Below are positions 26,965 to 37,342 of a stretch of 64,000 bases of DNA, one piece after another. Each line of letters starts with the position of its first letter. Position 1 is the stretch's first letter. This stretch comes from an uncultured Flavobacteriales bacterium. GTDB taxonomy: Bacteria; Bacteroidota; Bacteroidia; Flavobacteriales_D; Crocinitomicaceae. The notes beneath the pieces were generated by a model. It was not told where the DNA came from and did not search any database. It saw only the letters and a program-made list of their open reading frames with translations. The position numbers were made by a program, and so were the translations under genes. The stretch spans positions 1 through 64,000 of the forward strand of contig CAIZQH010000023.1 of NCBI GenBank assembly GCA_903935095.1, read 5' to 3'.

Positions 26965-28185
26965 ATGTCCAATTTAAACTACCCTTTTGCACCCGTAGCT
27001 CATGAAGATTGGGTACTTCAAATACAAAAGGAATTACGTGACCAAACAGAACGCATGCTATTTAAGGATTCCATCGAAGGATTGGAATTAGATGTCATTG
27101 AACCCGTTTCAATAATCACTCCCATTGACTTTTCGTCTTTTCGTGATTCAGTCAATAATGTTCACTTTGAGCGAATTCAAACAGAAAAGGAAAGCAATCG
27201 TTGCATGTTATTGGCGCTCATGCAGGGAGCGAACGCTTTATTTATTCAAATAGAAAAAGCAGAAGTTGACTGGAACATCGTTTTTGACAATATTGAATTG
27301 GCTTATATTCGAACCGAAATTATCATTCAGCAATCTGCTCAATTAGATTCTTTAAAAAATCAATTGAACAGCGAACAACTCGAACACCTTGTCATTCTGA
27401 ATGATGTGCTTGTTCAAGATCAACAGGAAGGATGTCAAGCGTATTTTAATGGATTTGAATTGCAACAAATCGGATCCAATTCCATCGATGAATTAAGCTT
27501 AATTTTAAGTTCGTATCACCATCATTTGTCGAACGGGATTCGATCGGCTGTCGTGTTCAGCGTTGGAATCGGTGCTAATTATTTTGTTCAAATGGCCAAA
27601 ATTAGGGCCCTGCATTATTTAATCAATAAAATCAGTTCGATTCACGGAATCCAACATCCAAGCTACCGCATTCAAGCACATGTTGGGTGGGTGAATAAAT
27701 CCTTGAAGGATCCATACACAAATTTACTGCGTCAAACGAGTGAGGCGATGTCCGCATATGCTGGCGGAGTTCACGGATTAGTGATTCATCCATGGGATGA
27801 ATATGCGCAAGAAGGAAAAGAAGATTTCACCGTACGCATGTCCTTAAATATTTTGAATTTACTAAGCGATGAAGCGCATTTCAGTTGGGTACAAGACCCC
27901 ATGAAAGGAAGTCGCATCGTTGAGGGATTAACGAATCAATTCATTGTTAAAACATGGAAACGCATTCAAAATTTGACGGATATGGATGAATCATCGATGA
28001 TTTCAACAGTCATGCGTTCCATAGAAAAAACGCGAAAACAACGAAGAGCGCAATGGGATTCTGGACAAGATAAATTGATTGGAGTCCATTACTTTTTGAA
28101 CAGTGACAAAAGTAAAGCCAAATCTTGGGGGGAATTACCACATTATTTGGGTAAAGAATATTTAACCGTTGAAAAATTAAATTGA
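26965..28185 (+). CDS. mutA: Methylmalonyl-CoA mutase small (beta) subunit
   Basis: A 406-residue subunit homologous to the TIM-barrel half of the large subunit, here without the B12-binding domain that longer MutA proteins keep in degenerate form. Shared segments include [52 protein letters not shown] and [18 protein letters not shown]. The partner of MutB in converting methylmalonyl-CoA to succinyl-CoA in propionate, odd-chain fatty acid and branched amino acid breakdown, it is thought to be structural. mutB starts one base after its stop. The shortened length is common in Flavobacteriia. Confidence 0.93.
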   Translation: MSNLNYPFAPVAHEDWVLQIQKELRDQTERMLFKDSIEGLELDVIEPVSIITPIDFSSFRDSVNNVHFERIQTEKESNRCMLLALMQGANALFIQIEKAEVDWNIVFDNIELAYIRTEIIIQQSAQLDSLKNQLNSEQLEHLVILNDVLVQDQQEGCQAYFNGFELQQIGSNSIDELSLILSSYHHHLSNGIRSAVVFSVGIGANYFVQMAKIRALHYLINKISSIHGIQHPSYRIQAHVGWVNKSLKDPYTNLLRQTSEAMSAYAGGVHGLVIHPWDEYAQEGKEDFTVRMSLNILNLLSDEAHFSWVQDPMKGSRIVEGLTNQFIVKTWKRIQNLTDMDESSMISTVMRSIEKTRKQRRAQWDSGQDKLIGVHYFLNSDKSKAKSWGELPHYLGKEYLTVEKLN

Positions 28186-28186
28186 G

Positions 28187-30319
28187 ATGAATAAAATCGA
28201 TTTAAAATCAATTCCAGCATTTGAGGCAGGACAGTCAACGGAGGTAATGGACGCAGATGAAGTCTTGACAAATGAGGGCTTTACCGTCAAATCAATTTAT
28301 TCAGCTTCGGATATCGCAAACATTGATCACACCAGATATCGCTCTGGATTTGCGCCATTTCTGGGAGGGCCATATGCTTCGATGTATGTATCCAAACCTT
28401 GGACGATACGACAATACGCAGGATTTTCAACAGCCGAAGAATCCAACGCATTTTACCGTAGAAATTTAGCTTCTGGACAAAAAGGATTATCCGTTGCCTT
28501 TGATTTAGCGACACACCGTGGCTACGATTCTGATCATGAACGCGTAAAAGGAGACGTTGGAAAAGCAGGCGTAGCTATCGATTCCATCGAGGACATGAAA
28601 CGCTTGTTCGACCAAATTCCTTTGGGAGAAATGTCCGTTTCCATGACCATGAATGGCGCGGTTTTACCCATTTTGGCATTTTACATTGCTAGTGCATTGG
28701 AACAGGGCGTGAGTTTAGCCGAATTAAGTGGGACCATACAAAATGACATCCTAAAGGAGTTCATGGTGCGAAACACATACATCTATCCACCTAGGCCATC
28801 GATGCGCATCATCGCGGATATCTTTTCGTACACGTCGCAACACATGCCGAAATTTAATTCCATCAGTATTTCTGGCTACCACATGCACGAAGCAGGAGCG
28901 ACAGCCGCATTGGAGTTAGCCTACACCTTAGCAGATGGTATTGAATATGTTCGAACAGGATTAAATACCGGACTAAAAATTGATGAATTTGCACCAAGAT
29001 TAAGCTTCTTTTGGGCAATTGGAATGAATCACCATGTTGAAATTGCCAAGCTAAGGGCTGGACGCTTATTGTGGGCGAAATTGATCAAAGAATTCAATCC
29101 ATCCTCCGCGAAGTCCTTGGCCTTACGAACACATTGTCAAACATCTGGATGGTCCTTGACCGAACAAGATCCATTTAACAATGTCGCTCGAACGTGTATT
29201 GAAGCACTATCTGCTGTTTTGGGTGGGACACAATCCTTGCACACCAATGCATTAGACGAAGCGATTGCCTTACCAACCGATTTTTCAGCGCGAATCGCTC
29301 GGAATACACAAATCTTTTTGCAACAAGAAACAGGAATCACTTCGTTTATTGATCCAACTGCGGGCAGTTATTACATTGAATCACTGACAAATGAATTAGT
29401 TAACCAAGCTTGGGCATTGATACAAGAAGTGGAGGAATTAGGTGGGATGGCTAAAGCCATTGAAACAGGAATTCCGAAAATGCGCATTGAAGAAGCGGCA
29501 GCAAAAAAACAAGCGCGCATTGATTCTACCCAAGAGATCATTGTTGGTGTCAACCGATACCAAACCGACGAAAAAGCAGATTTTGAGATTCTTGAAATAG
29601 ACAATTCCAAAGTGCGCGATGCTCAAATTGAAGGGTTGAATCAACTGAAATCCAATAGAGATCAAAAGAAAGTTGACATACTTCTCCATGAACTAGAATC
29701 TGCGGCAAAAGAAGAAAATGGAAATTTATTGGAAATTGCCATCCGAGCGGCACAAGCTCGCTGTACCCTAGGAGAAATTTCTGATGCGTTAGAACGCGTT
29801 TATGGCCGGTATCAAGCCGTTATTCGCTCCATTAGTGGAGTTTATTCAAAAGAAATTATGAAAGATCAAGATTTTGTTAAAGCAACAGAATTGGTGGAAG
29901 TTTTTAGTCAATTAGAAGGAAGACGACCACGAATCATGATTGCTAAAATGGGACAAGACGGGCATGACCGAGGAGCTAAAGTCATTGCTACTTCCTTCGC
30001 TGATATCGGTTTCGATGTGGATATTGGACCATTATTCCAAACTCCCGCGGAAGCAGCGAAACAAGCCATTGAAAACGATGTTCATATATTGGGCGTCTCT
30101 TCGCTTGCTGCTGGACACAAAACATTGGTTCCAGAAGTCATCGCAGAGTTGAAAAAACTAAACAGATCAGACATCATGGTCGTTGCTGGCGGTGTCATTC
30201 CTCAACAAGATTATGACTATTTATACCAAGCAGGCGTTTTCGGGATTTACGGTCCAGGAACAAAAATCGCTAAGGCTGCTCAAGAGATATTAAACCTATT
30301 GATTAAAAGTCATGAATAA
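28187..30319 (+). CDS. mutB: Methylmalonyl-CoA mutase large (alpha) subunit
   Basis: A 710-residue adenosylcobalamin enzyme that interconverts methylmalonyl-CoA and succinyl-CoA. The N-terminal barrel has [20 protein letters not shown] and [24 protein letters not shown]. The C-terminal B12-binding domain (about 580-710) carries [16 protein letters not shown], the base-off DxHxxG motif with the cobalt-ligating histidine, followed by [16 protein letters not shown] and the nucleotide-binding glycine motif near [10 protein letters not shown]. All expected parts are present. Together with the HMG-CoA lyase at 21 kb it indicates catabolism of leucine, valine and isoleucine. Confidence 0.97.
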   Translation: MNKIDLKSIPAFEAGQSTEVMDADEVLTNEGFTVKSIYSASDIANIDHTRYRSGFAPFLGGPYASMYVSKPWTIRQYAGFSTAEESNAFYRRNLASGQKGLSVAFDLATHRGYDSDHERVKGDVGKAGVAIDSIEDMKRLFDQIPLGEMSVSMTMNGAVLPILAFYIASALEQGVSLAELSGTIQNDILKEFMVRNTYIYPPRPSMRIIADIFSYTSQHMPKFNSISISGYHMHEAGATAALELAYTLADGIEYVRTGLNTGLKIDEFAPRLSFFWAIGMNHHVEIAKLRAGRLLWAKLIKEFNPSSAKSLALRTHCQTSGWSLTEQDPFNNVARTCIEALSAVLGGTQSLHTNALDEAIALPTDFSARIARNTQIFLQQETGITSFIDPTAGSYYIESLTNELVNQAWALIQEVEELGGMAKAIETGIPKMRIEEAAAKKQARIDSTQEIIVGVNRYQTDEKADFEILEIDNSKVRDAQIEGLNQLKSNRDQKKVDILLHELESAAKEENGNLLEIAIRAAQARCTLGEISDALERVYGRYQAVIRSISGVYSKEIMKDQDFVKATELVEVFSQLEGRRPRIMIAKMGQDGHDRGAKVIATSFADIGFDVDIGPLFQTPAEAAKQAIENDVHILGVSSLAAGHKTLVPEVIAELKKLNRSDIMVVAGGVIPQQDYDYLYQAGVFGIYGPGTKIAKAAQEILNLLIKSHE

Positions 30320-30377
30320 TTTTTTGTAAATTCGGCACAATAATTGAAAACACACCCATTAAAAAAAAACAACGCTT

Positions 30378-31523
30378 ATGTTTTCTAGAAAAATACTTTT
30401 AACCGGTTTATTTAGCCTGCTTTGGATGAGTAGTCAACTATCCGCGCAACAACCAAGCTTGCAATTAAAAGAATCAAAACGTGTAATTACCCTTGATGAT
30501 GAAGGGAGCAAAACGAATCGCGTAGAGATGAAATCCATCTTTACTCCTGCAGGAACGAAAAAAGTAGGAACAGAATGGACCATTTCCGGTACAAAAGATA
30601 AAGATTGGGCATTTACGAAAGGAGATGAAAAAGCGGACATTGTTGAAGTAGAGTTTAAACGCGTTGGAAATTATAGCGTTTCGTTGACAGTCACTTATTC
30701 AAAGTCAAAAAAATTAAAAAATGGCGAGGTAGAGGAAGAAGAATTCGACGTTTCAGAAGATCGAGACAATTTAATTACCGTTACCAATAACTTGGATGAA
30801 TTAACACAAATTCATGCGGATAGTAATTTTATCAAGTTGGTAAAACGCGCTTCAGATTATGTCGTTAAGCCTAAGTATGCAAGCGACCCAACACCATATA
30901 TTTTCCTTGCAAAAGGATTTTACGGAATGTACCGTAAAGACTTAAAGGACCCGTTGATTCCCGACCCTTTCGATGAAGCCGTTACAGCTACCGCAACAGC
31001 TATAGAGAAAGATGAAAATGGAATTTTCAGAATGCCTATTCACGAAATGTGGCTGAATAATTTCCAAAGTGAACTACTTGACAATGGAATAATTTATCGT
31101 TTGGAAGACGAAGATGGGTACCCTATTCTTTACACAAATACAAATAAAGAGAAACTAGCAGAAGTGGTTTCCGAAATGCTGGATGCCACAGAACAATATT
31201 CGACCATTACAAAGAATCCAATTGGTATTAAATTCGTGGAAGCGGCCATTCGTTTTCAAAACAAAGACGCGAAAACTGCCAACCTTATTTGGAAAACAGA
31301 AATTCCTAATTTGATGAAATTGACAGATTTAGAGAATTTTACAGATGCAGATAAAGATGCACTACGTACCGGGTTGATTTTAAGTTCACAAATCTTAATC
31401 AAGCGTGATGGCAATACAGCGAATGCAAGGGCAATATTGAAGCATGTTTCTAAATGGTTTGAATATGATAAAGACTTTATCGCATACTACGAAAAAAAAT
31501 ACAACAGCTTCGAAACGGAATAA
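30378..31523 (+). CDS. Hypothetical secreted protein (381 aa)
   Basis: Not recognised. A clear signal peptide ends in LSAQ (about residue 24). An N-terminal beta-rich stretch (about 25-130, with EWTISGTKDKDWAF and YSVSLTVTYSKSKK) resembles a PKD/Ig-like fold. The rest is helical, rich in acidic residues, and ends KKYNSFETE. There is no sorting tail or lipobox, so it should be periplasmic. It lies 58 bases after mutB and ends at a strong terminator, so it may be read through from the mut operon, though no functional link is visible. Confidence 0.8.
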   Translation: MFSRKILLTGLFSLLWMSSQLSAQQPSLQLKESKRVITLDDEGSKTNRVEMKSIFTPAGTKKVGTEWTISGTKDKDWAFTKGDEKADIVEVEFKRVGNYSVSLTVTYSKSKKLKNGEVEEEEFDVSEDRDNLITVTNNLDELTQIHADSNFIKLVKRASDYVVKPKYASDPTPYIFLAKGFYGMYRKDLKDPLIPDPFDEAVTATATAIEKDENGIFRMPIHEMWLNNFQSELLDNGIIYRLEDEDGYPILYTNTNKEKLAEVVSEMLDATEQYSTITKNPIGIKFVEAAIRFQNKDAKTANLIWKTEIPNLMKLTDLENFTDADKDALRTGLILSSQILIKRDGNTANARAILKHVSKWFEYDKDFIAYYEKKYNSFETE

Positions 31524-31550
31524 ATGAACATTTCATTCTTAAAAACTAAA

Positions 31551-31576
31551 AAGGAAGGTAGCACTTCCTTTTTTTT
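31551..31576 (+). terminator. Rho-independent terminator after the 381-aa gene
   Basis: AAGGAAG and CTTCCTT arms enclose GTAGCA and are followed by a run of T (31569-31576). The next promoter begins eight bases later. Confidence 0.85.
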
Positions 31577-31583
31577 ATGCCCG

Positions 31584-31591
31584 TATATTTG
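31584..31591 (+). promoter_or_regulatory. -7 box four bases before ftsB-like start
   Basis: TATATTTG, then AGCT, then the ATG at 31596. The preceding terminator ends only eight bases upstream, leaving no room for a leader and confirming a separate transcript. Confidence 0.65.
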
Positions 31592-31595
31592 AGCT

Positions 31596-31883
31596 ATGAA
31601 AATTCAAGTACCAGCATATTTAAAGAACAAATACATCCTTACAGGAATTGTTTTTGTTGTTTACTTTCTTTTTTTAGATGATTGGGATGTGTTTACATTG
31701 ATATCCCAACAACACAAAATGAATCAGCTTTCCGAGCAAAACATGGTCATGTCTAAGCAATTAAAAGAAACAAAACAAACCTTGCGCAGATTAAAAAACC
31801 CGGATTATTTAGAGGCTTATGCACGTTCAGAGAAGTTCTTCAAGCGCGACGATGAGGAAATTTTTGTGATTACTTATCAATAA
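31596..31883 (+). CDS. FtsB/DivIC-like septum formation protein
   Basis: A 95-residue bitopic membrane protein. A short cytoplasmic N-terminus precedes one helix (about residues 14-28, GIVFVVYFLFLDDW), a coiled coil (about 35-68, LISQQHKMNQLSEQN onward) and then LKNPDYLEAYARSEKFFKRDDEEIFVI, the typical FtsB/DivIC ending (P-x-x-hydrophobic-E-x-x-AR). FtsB-type proteins bridge early and late divisome proteins with FtsL and FtsQ. The gene is alone between a terminator and a convergent SpoIID-like gene, whose end it overlaps by 14 bases. Confidence 0.88.
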   Translation: MKIQVPAYLKNKYILTGIVFVVYFLFLDDWDVFTLISQQHKMNQLSEQNMVMSKQLKETKQTLRRLKNPDYLEAYARSEKFFKRDDEEIFVITYQ

Positions 31884-33018
31884 ATTCCGATCGGTCTACT
31901 AACTTCATTTTTGGGTAATAAAATCCTAAAATCTGATCATAGGTATACCCCTTCTTAGCCATATTCATTGCTCCTTCCTGACATAATCCTACACCGTGAC
32001 CGAAACCGCGGCCATGTAATAATACTTCTTCACCAACAATCTCTACATCAAAGAAAGTAGATTTTAATTTAAACTGCTCACGGATATCCCTCAAGGGAAT
32101 CCCATAAATTGGGTGCAAATAAAATGCAGACCGTTGTTCTTGCACAAAATGATGAAGTAATTGATTACTAACCGAATCCGATATAGGGAAATTGTATTTA
32201 TCCACTAAGAAATTCGTCCATTGTTCTTTCGGGATTTTTTTCTCCCATTTAGACTGTTGCGTATGAATGCAGAAGGTATCCTTGAACGAACATAAATTGG
32301 GGATTTCCTCATTCCAAACATAGTGTGGTTCGGATGTTTGTCCTCCGCAATTAGCGTGAAAATACGTAGGATACAACTCGTTATTTTGATCCAGCATGAT
32401 GATTCCACGTGTTTGATGTACAGAAGAATCAATAATCACTGTTGCACTGCGGTGATGTAAATACGCTTGACAATGAACACGGTCACACAGGTTATATCCA
32501 TTTTCTTTATGCTTATTCCAGTATTTCATCGCATAAGTCCGACTAATTACTGCTTGAGCTTTGTAGTAATTCAATCTTTGACCTGGACCTCCTTCAGATT
32601 CGACTACTCCTTCCAGATACGTTTCCATATCTAGATTATTGATTAAATTCAATGCTTCCTTTCTGATTTCAATATCGAAATCACCTTCATAAGATCTCTG
32701 CTTTGCTGCTGGTAAAATCAAACGTACTTGTAAATAATCTTCTTGTTTGTCCTGAATCAAACGAATAGATTTTCCTTTCCCCTTTTCGACACCATTCACC
32801 ATTACTCTAATGACCCCAGCCGCATATGTTGCTTTGAAAATATCCGCAGGACCTAATTTTGCTAGTTGAATGGAATCCTTGAAAACGAAATAGGTTCCTT
32901 TCCCTACAATTCCTTCACACTCTTTGATCGTTTTATCCGAAAAAATTCCCACACGGATGTTTTGGGCACAAATTTGCGTGAACAAGAATAAGCATATGAG
33001 GAGACTCCAACGTTGCAT
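31870..33018 (-). CDS. SpoIID/LytB-domain amidase-enhancer-like protein
   Basis: A 382-residue exported protein (signal peptide ending ICAQ). The SpoIID domain (about 100-380) has MDMETYLEGVVESEGGP, carrying the conserved glutamate proposed as catalytic, ALQ-type KAQAVISRTYAM and the ending GRGFGHGVGLCQEGAMNMAKKGYTYDQIL, close to family consensus. SpoIID cuts glycan strands that lack stem peptides in Bacillus; in non-sporulating bacteria the domain serves cell-wall remodelling. Its ATG follows the lpxB stop directly, so it ends a four-gene operon with surE, a small membrane protein and lpxB. Confidence 0.88.
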   Translation of the reverse strand: MQRWSLLICLFLFTQICAQNIRVGIFSDKTIKECEGIVGKGTYFVFKDSIQLAKLGPADIFKATYAAGVIRVMVNGVEKGKGKSIRLIQDKQEDYLQVRLILPAAKQRSYEGDFDIEIRKEALNLINNLDMETYLEGVVESEGGPGQRLNYYKAQAVISRTYAMKYWNKHKENGYNLCDRVHCQAYLHHRSATVIIDSSVHQTRGIIMLDQNNELYPTYFHANCGGQTSEPHYVWNEEIPNLCSFKDTFCIHTQQSKWEKKIPKEQWTNFLVDKYNFPISDSVSNQLLHHFVQEQRSAFYLHPIYGIPLRDIREQFKLKSTFFDVEIVGEEVLLHGRGFGHGVGLCQEGAMNMAKKGYTYDQILGFYYPKMKLVDRSEFIDK

Positions 33019-34134
33019 TTACTTCAAATATTGAATTAGATCCAAGGACATTTTCTCACTACAGCCATTTTGTCCAAGTAAGGTAATTAACTCATCATAT
33101 GCCTCGATCATGTCCATTCTTGCAGCTTGACCAGCCATTATTTTTTTCAATTCAATGATCATCAAATCACTTTGACAATTTTGTTGTATCAATTCGCGTA
33201 CCACTTCTCTGTCCATGATTAAATTCACCAAGGAAATAAATTTAATATTAACGAGCGCTTTCGCTATGCGGTATGAAATGTTAGAACTTTTATAACAAAC
33301 CACTTGCGGCACCCGAAATAAAGCTGTTTCTAAGGTTGCTGTACCAGAAGTAACTAATGCCACGTTTGACTTACTCAGCAATTGATAGGTTTGATTTTGA
33401 ATCAGCGAAACATTTTCCGCTAAATGAAATTCCTGATAGAAGGAAGCAGGAATATTTGGAGCACCTGCAATGACCACCTGATGGGAATCATGAAAAGCTG
33501 CTGCTGCTTTCAACATCTCTGGGAGTTTTTTCCTCAACTCTTGCTTGCGACTACCTGGAAGTAAGGCTAAAATTGGTTTTTCTGAATCCACTATTAACGT
33601 GGACGGCTCCGTTTCATGAAAACGTTCGATCTCGTCTAATAGTGGATGTCCAAAATAAGCAACTTCCATATCGAATTTCCGGTAAAATGCAGGTTCAAAC
33701 GGAAGAATGGTATACATGCGATCGACATCCCTTTTGATTTGATGGATGCGGTTTTCTTTCCATGCCCAAATGGTTGGAGAAATGTAGTAGATTACTTTCA
33801 TCCCTTTAGACTTCGCCCATTTCGCCATGCGTAAATTAAATCCTGGATAATCGACGAGGAGTAGCACATCTGCATGAAAATCGGTGATTTGTTGTTTGCA
33901 TGTTTTGAAATTTCGTAAAATCGCAGGTAAGTTTTGAATGACCTCAGCGAAGCCCATGAAAGCTAATTCACGGATGTGTTTTTTCACTTCTACTCCTTCG
34001 GAGATTAGTCGATCTCCTCCCCAAGCCTGAAATTCAAATTGTGTGCTATTTTTCTTCCACGCATGGACCAAATTCGCGGCATGCAAATCTCCAGAGGCTT
34101 CGCCGGTGATGATGAATACGCGCTGCTTTGACAT
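33019..34134 (-). CDS. lpxB: Lipid-A-disaccharide synthase
   Basis: A 371-residue GT19 glycosyltransferase that joins UDP-diacylglucosamine and lipid X into the lipid A disaccharide. It opens MSKQRVFIITGEASGDLHAA, the family N-terminus, and contains LLVDYPGFNLRMA, YYISPTIWAWKENR, LLPGSRKQEL and TSGTATLETAL. The ATG at 34134 is chosen: an upstream in-frame extension of 37 codons would overlap the whole end of the preceding membrane-protein gene and has no family similarity. The lipid A role confirms an outer membrane with LPS. It lies two bases after the upstream gene. Confidence 0.95.
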   Translation of the reverse strand: MSKQRVFIITGEASGDLHAANLVHAWKKNSTQFEFQAWGGDRLISEGVEVKKHIRELAFMGFAEVIQNLPAILRNFKTCKQQITDFHADVLLLVDYPGFNLRMAKWAKSKGMKVIYYISPTIWAWKENRIHQIKRDVDRMYTILPFEPAFYRKFDMEVAYFGHPLLDEIERFHETEPSTLIVDSEKPILALLPGSRKQELRKKLPEMLKAAAAFHDSHQVVIAGAPNIPASFYQEFHLAENVSLIQNQTYQLLSKSNVALVTSGTATLETALFRVPQVVCYKSSNISYRIAKALVNIKFISLVNLIMDREVVRELIQQNCQSDLMIIELKKIMAGQAARMDMIEAYDELITLLGQNGCSEKMSLDLIQYLK

Positions 34135-34136
34135 GA

Positions 34137-34439
34137 TTATTTGATCAAATTCACATACACCATGAAGGGAGCATAAATGAGCATTCCAAAAATAATTCCT
34201 CGCGTGTAGGCGTATTTCTCTCTGTTCAAAAATAGGTAAAACCAAAGTAAATTTGGAATCAATCCGAGGGACAAATAGCGACTAAGGTATTCCACTGAAT
34301 CATTCACTTGACTCCACAAATAGGGAAATTCTGAATGACGTGATTGCGATAAAACAAAAACAATAATGGGCAAAAATAAAATAGGGGTTAAAACGCCAAT
34401 TAAAAATCCCAGTACATGTTCTTTCGTTAACTTTTTCAT
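34137..34439 (-). CDS. Hypothetical membrane protein (100 aa)
   Basis: Not recognised. A 100-residue protein with three hydrophobic helices (about residues 10-30, 55-70 and 80-97) and no signal peptide, so it is an inner-membrane protein. The ATG at 34439 overlaps the surE stop as ATGA, which fixes the start; a TTG three codons upstream is unnecessary. It sits between surE and lpxB in the same transcript, a position often taken by unnamed small membrane genes in this phylum. No function is proposed. Confidence 0.8.
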   Translation of the reverse strand: MKKLTKEHVLGFLIGVLTPILFLPIIVFVLSQSRHSEFPYLWSQVNDSVEYLSRYLSLGLIPNLLWFYLFLNREKYAYTRGIIFGMLIYAPFMVYVNLIK

Positions 34440-35203
34440 ATTTTCCAATTATTCATTCGTTCTAAAGTTTCATAGGATGTCAAGTCAAAATGCGTAGGAA
34501 CAACGCTAACATACCCATTTTTAAGCGCTTGCAAATCTGTATCTGGACGTTGGTCCACATCGGCGAATTCACCAGACAACCAAAAGTATTCTCGTTCAAA
34601 CTGATCCTTTCTCCGCTCAAAGCGATCCGCCCAATAAGCATGTGCTTGCTTGCACACTTGAATTCCTTGAATTTCAGCGATCTTTAATTTAGGCACATTC
34701 ACATTTAAACAGACACTCGTTGAAATAGGTTGTTCAATCAACTGTTGGACAATCTTCGCTCCAAAAAACTGTGTTGCTTCGAAATCTGCATTTTCAGCGA
34801 AATCCGCTAATGAGAATCCAATCGAAGAAATTCCCTCCATGGCACCTTCTATCGCGGCAGACATCGTTCCAGAGTATAATACGTTCGTAGATGAATTTTC
34901 ACCATGATTAATCCCAGAAAAAATAAAATCCGGTTTGCGATGAAGTACTTCTGAAATTGCCAGTTTAACGCAATCGACAGGTGTTCCGGAGCAAGCAAAG
35001 GCATCGGTATCACCGAAAATGTTTGTAGGTGTTAATCTTAGCGGGTGATTGATGGTAATCGCATGTCCCATGCCCGACTGTGGTTTATCTGGCGCAACGA
35101 CAACGACACGTCCAAATTGTTTTGCCATTTCAACAAGTGCATGAATGCCTTTCGCGTTCACACTATCGTCGTTGGTTACTAATATGAGTCTCTCGTTTTC
35201 CAT
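34436..35203 (-). CDS. surE: 5'-/3'-nucleotidase SurE
   Basis: A 255-residue metal-dependent phosphatase that dephosphorylates nucleoside monophosphates. The N-terminal VTNDDSVNAKGI holds the metal-binding aspartate pair, and SGINHGENSSTNVLYSGTMSAAIEG holds the asparagine and serine of the active site. GTPVDCVKLAI is also conserved. Length is normal. It is the first gene of the surE-lpxB-SpoIID operon and is divergent from an NlpC/P60 gene. A near-consensus minus-strand -7 box, TATTTTTA (35217-35224), lies 13 bases before the ATG. Confidence 0.95.
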   Translation of the reverse strand: MENERLILVTNDDSVNAKGIHALVEMAKQFGRVVVVAPDKPQSGMGHAITINHPLRLTPTNIFGDTDAFACSGTPVDCVKLAISEVLHRKPDFIFSGINHGENSSTNVLYSGTMSAAIEGAMEGISSIGFSLADFAENADFEATQFFGAKIVQQLIEQPISTSVCLNVNVPKLKIAEIQGIQVCKQAHAYWADRFERRKDQFEREYFWLSGEFADVDQRPDTDLQALKNGYVSVVPTHFDLTSYETLERMNNWKI

Positions 35204-35247
35204 GGATTACTTGCTGTAAAAATAGGTATTATTCAGTTTTAATTTTT

Positions 35248-35255
35248 TACTTTTG
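35248..35255 (+). promoter_or_regulatory. -7 box for the second NlpC/P60 gene
   Basis: TACTTTTG lies nine bases before the ATG at 35265. An in-frame TTG at 35253 falls inside this box and is therefore rejected as the start. Confidence 0.6.
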
Positions 35256-35264
35256 ATAGACAAT

Positions 35265-36038
35265 ATGAACAATTTAAAATTAATAAGTCCGAGTCAAAAT
35301 AAGGCTTTCTGTTTTGTTTCTAACGCTCCCATTCGGAAAGAAGCTAGTGACGCCTCAGAAATGGTTTCTCAACTATTATTTGGCGAACCGATTGAAGTCG
35401 TAGACCACGGACAACCATGGATAAAAATCCGTACAGTCCTAGATGGTTACGAAGGATACATGGACATTAAACAAGTTTTGCCACTTACAGATAAAGAGTT
35501 TCGACGTTGGATGGATTCATTGACTTATCAGCATGATACTTTTGGACAACTTAATTCTCCTTTTGGATCATTTTTCACTTCAAAGGGTAGTTTTATTGGA
35601 CCAGAAGCATCTTTTCAAATTGGAGGTGTTTCCTTTGAAAACAGGAGCTTTTCAAGTAAAAAAACCAAGACGATATGGGAAGATGCGCTTGATTATTTGA
35701 ATGCGCCATATTCGTGGGGCGGAAAATCCATTTGGGGTATTGACTGTTCTGGCTTTGTTCAAGCAATTTTCCGACTGCATGGATTCAATTTACCAAGGGA
35801 TGCACATGAGCAAGCAGAAATCGGGACAGTTATTGAATTCGAAGATGTTCAGGTAAACGATTTGGCGTATTTCAGAAATAGTCAAGGGAAAATCATTCAT
35901 GTTGGAATCATTGGTGAACAAGGTCAAATCATCCATGCTTCCGGAAGAATTCGCATCGATGAATTGAAAGAGCAAGGAATCTGGAGCGAAGAATACGAAA
36001 AATTCAGCCACACCTTAGCGCACATAAAAAGACTTTAA
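35265..36038 (+). CDS. SH3-NlpC/P60 cell-wall hydrolase
   Basis: A 257-residue enzyme with an N-terminal SH3-like domain (about 10-75, beginning CFVSNAPIRKEASDASEMVSQ) and a C-terminal NlpC/P60 domain. The catalytic cysteine lies in WGIDCSGFVQ, the histidine in HVGIIG, and the third residue probably in IHASGRI. The SH3-NlpC form in Bacteroidota cleaves L-Ala-gamma-D-Glu dipeptides during murein recycling. No signal peptide is visible, which fits a cytoplasmic recycling role, in contrast with the exported NlpC/P60 at 6880-7413. Confidence 0.92.
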   Translation: MNNLKLISPSQNKAFCFVSNAPIRKEASDASEMVSQLLFGEPIEVVDHGQPWIKIRTVLDGYEGYMDIKQVLPLTDKEFRRWMDSLTYQHDTFGQLNSPFGSFFTSKGSFIGPEASFQIGGVSFENRSFSSKKTKTIWEDALDYLNAPYSWGGKSIWGIDCSGFVQAIFRLHGFNLPRDAHEQAEIGTVIEFEDVQVNDLAYFRNSQGKIIHVGIIGEQGQIIHASGRIRIDELKEQGIWSEEYEKFSHTLAHIKRL

Positions 36039-36068
36039 TTACGATATTTGCACTCATAAAACAGAAAA

Positions 36069-37340
36069 ATGAAAGATCAAGTTATTTTCGATTTAATTAA
36101 CGAAGAAAAAAACCGCCAATTACATGGAATTGAACTGATTGCTTCCGAGAATTTCGTGAGCGATGAAGTGATGTTATCCATGGGAAGTGTTCTAACGAAC
36201 AAATACGCAGAAGGACTTCCCGGAAAACGTTATTATGGAGGTTGTGAAGTCGTTGATAAAGTCGAGCAATTAGCGATCGATCGTTTGTGTCAACTTTTCG
36301 GGGCAACATGGGCAAATGTCCAACCACACTCTGGAGCACAAGCCAACGCAGCTGTATTTCTTGCATGTTTAAATCCCGGAGATAAAATCCTTGGCTTTGA
36401 TTTATCGCATGGCGGACATTTAACGCATGGCTCACCCGTTAATTTCTCTGGAAAACTATACAACCCTTTCTTTTACGGCGTTTCGAAAGAAACAGGTATG
36501 ATTGATTACGATTTAATGGAGGAAACGGCTTTACGGGAGAAACCAAAAATGATTATTTGTGGTGCTTCAGCCTATTCGCGCGATTGGGACTATGAACGCA
36601 TCCGCAAAGTAGCAGATGAAATTGGCGCATTGGTATTAGCGGATATTTCTCATCCAGCTGGATTGATTGCAGCAAAACTATTGAACGATCCATTAGACCA
36701 TTGTCACATCATTACTTCCACCACACATAAAACGCTTCGTGGACCTCGTGGCGGAATCATCATGATGCGTCACAATTTCGAGAATCCATTCGGCATTAAA
36801 TGGAATAACGGGAATCTTCGTTCCATGGGAGCGCTATTAGATGCTGCTGTATTCCCAGGGATTCAAGGTGGTCCATTGGAACATGTCATCGCCGCGAAGG
36901 CTGTTGCCTTTGGCGAAGCACTTCATCCCTCATACACAACTTACATGAAACAAGTTCAATCAAATGCAGCTGTTTTCGCTCAAGAAATGATGAACTTGGG
37001 GTATTCGATCATCTCAGGAGGTACGGATAATCACAGCATGCTTATTGACCTGCGTTCTAAAGGAATTAACGGAAAAGATGCCGAAAATGCATTGGTGATT
37101 GCTGATATTACCGTGAACAAAAATATGGTTCCTTATGATACAGAATCTCCATTTGTTACTTCTGGAATCCGCATTGGTACTCCGGCGATTACCACGCGTG
37201 GTGTCAAAGAAGATGAAATAAAATTCATTGTATCGCTTATTGACCGCGCTTTAATGAACCGTACAGATGCAGATGCCATCGCACGGGTTCGGAAAGAAGT
37301 GAATGAATTGATGTCCAATCGTCCACTTTTCGCTTGGTAA
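36069..37340 (+). CDS. glyA: Serine hydroxymethyltransferase
   Basis: A 423-residue PLP enzyme that converts serine and tetrahydrofolate to glycine and methylene-THF, the main one-carbon source. It has [28 protein letters not shown], the aspartate in LADISHPAG and the PLP lysine in [13 protein letters not shown], and [11 protein letters not shown]. Everything expected is present and the length is typical. A near-consensus -7 box, GATATTTG (36043-36050), precedes it by 18 bases. The small PH-domain gene begins two bases after its stop and is probably co-transcribed. Confidence 0.97.
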   Translation: MKDQVIFDLINEEKNRQLHGIELIASENFVSDEVMLSMGSVLTNKYAEGLPGKRYYGGCEVVDKVEQLAIDRLCQLFGATWANVQPHSGAQANAAVFLACLNPGDKILGFDLSHGGHLTHGSPVNFSGKLYNPFFYGVSKETGMIDYDLMEETALREKPKMIICGASAYSRDWDYERIRKVADEIGALVLADISHPAGLIAAKLLNDPLDHCHIITSTTHKTLRGPRGGIIMMRHNFENPFGIKWNNGNLRSMGALLDAAVFPGIQGGPLEHVIAAKAVAFGEALHPSYTTYMKQVQSNAAVFAQEMMNLGYSIISGGTDNHSMLIDLRSKGINGKDAENALVIADITVNKNMVPYDTESPFVTSGIRIGTPAITTRGVKEDEIKFIVSLIDRALMNRTDADAIARVRKEVNELMSNRPLFAW

Positions 37341-37342
37341 AC

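Noticed and set aside
34135-34245. N-terminal extension of LpxB by 37 codons
   Set aside because: It overlaps the end of the small membrane protein gene, has no family similarity, and the ATG at 34134 opens the conserved LpxB N-terminus.
35253-35264. TTG start for the SH3-NlpC gene
   Set aside because: The TTG lies inside the -7 box TACTTTTG, so it would not be transcribed; the ATG at 35265 is used.
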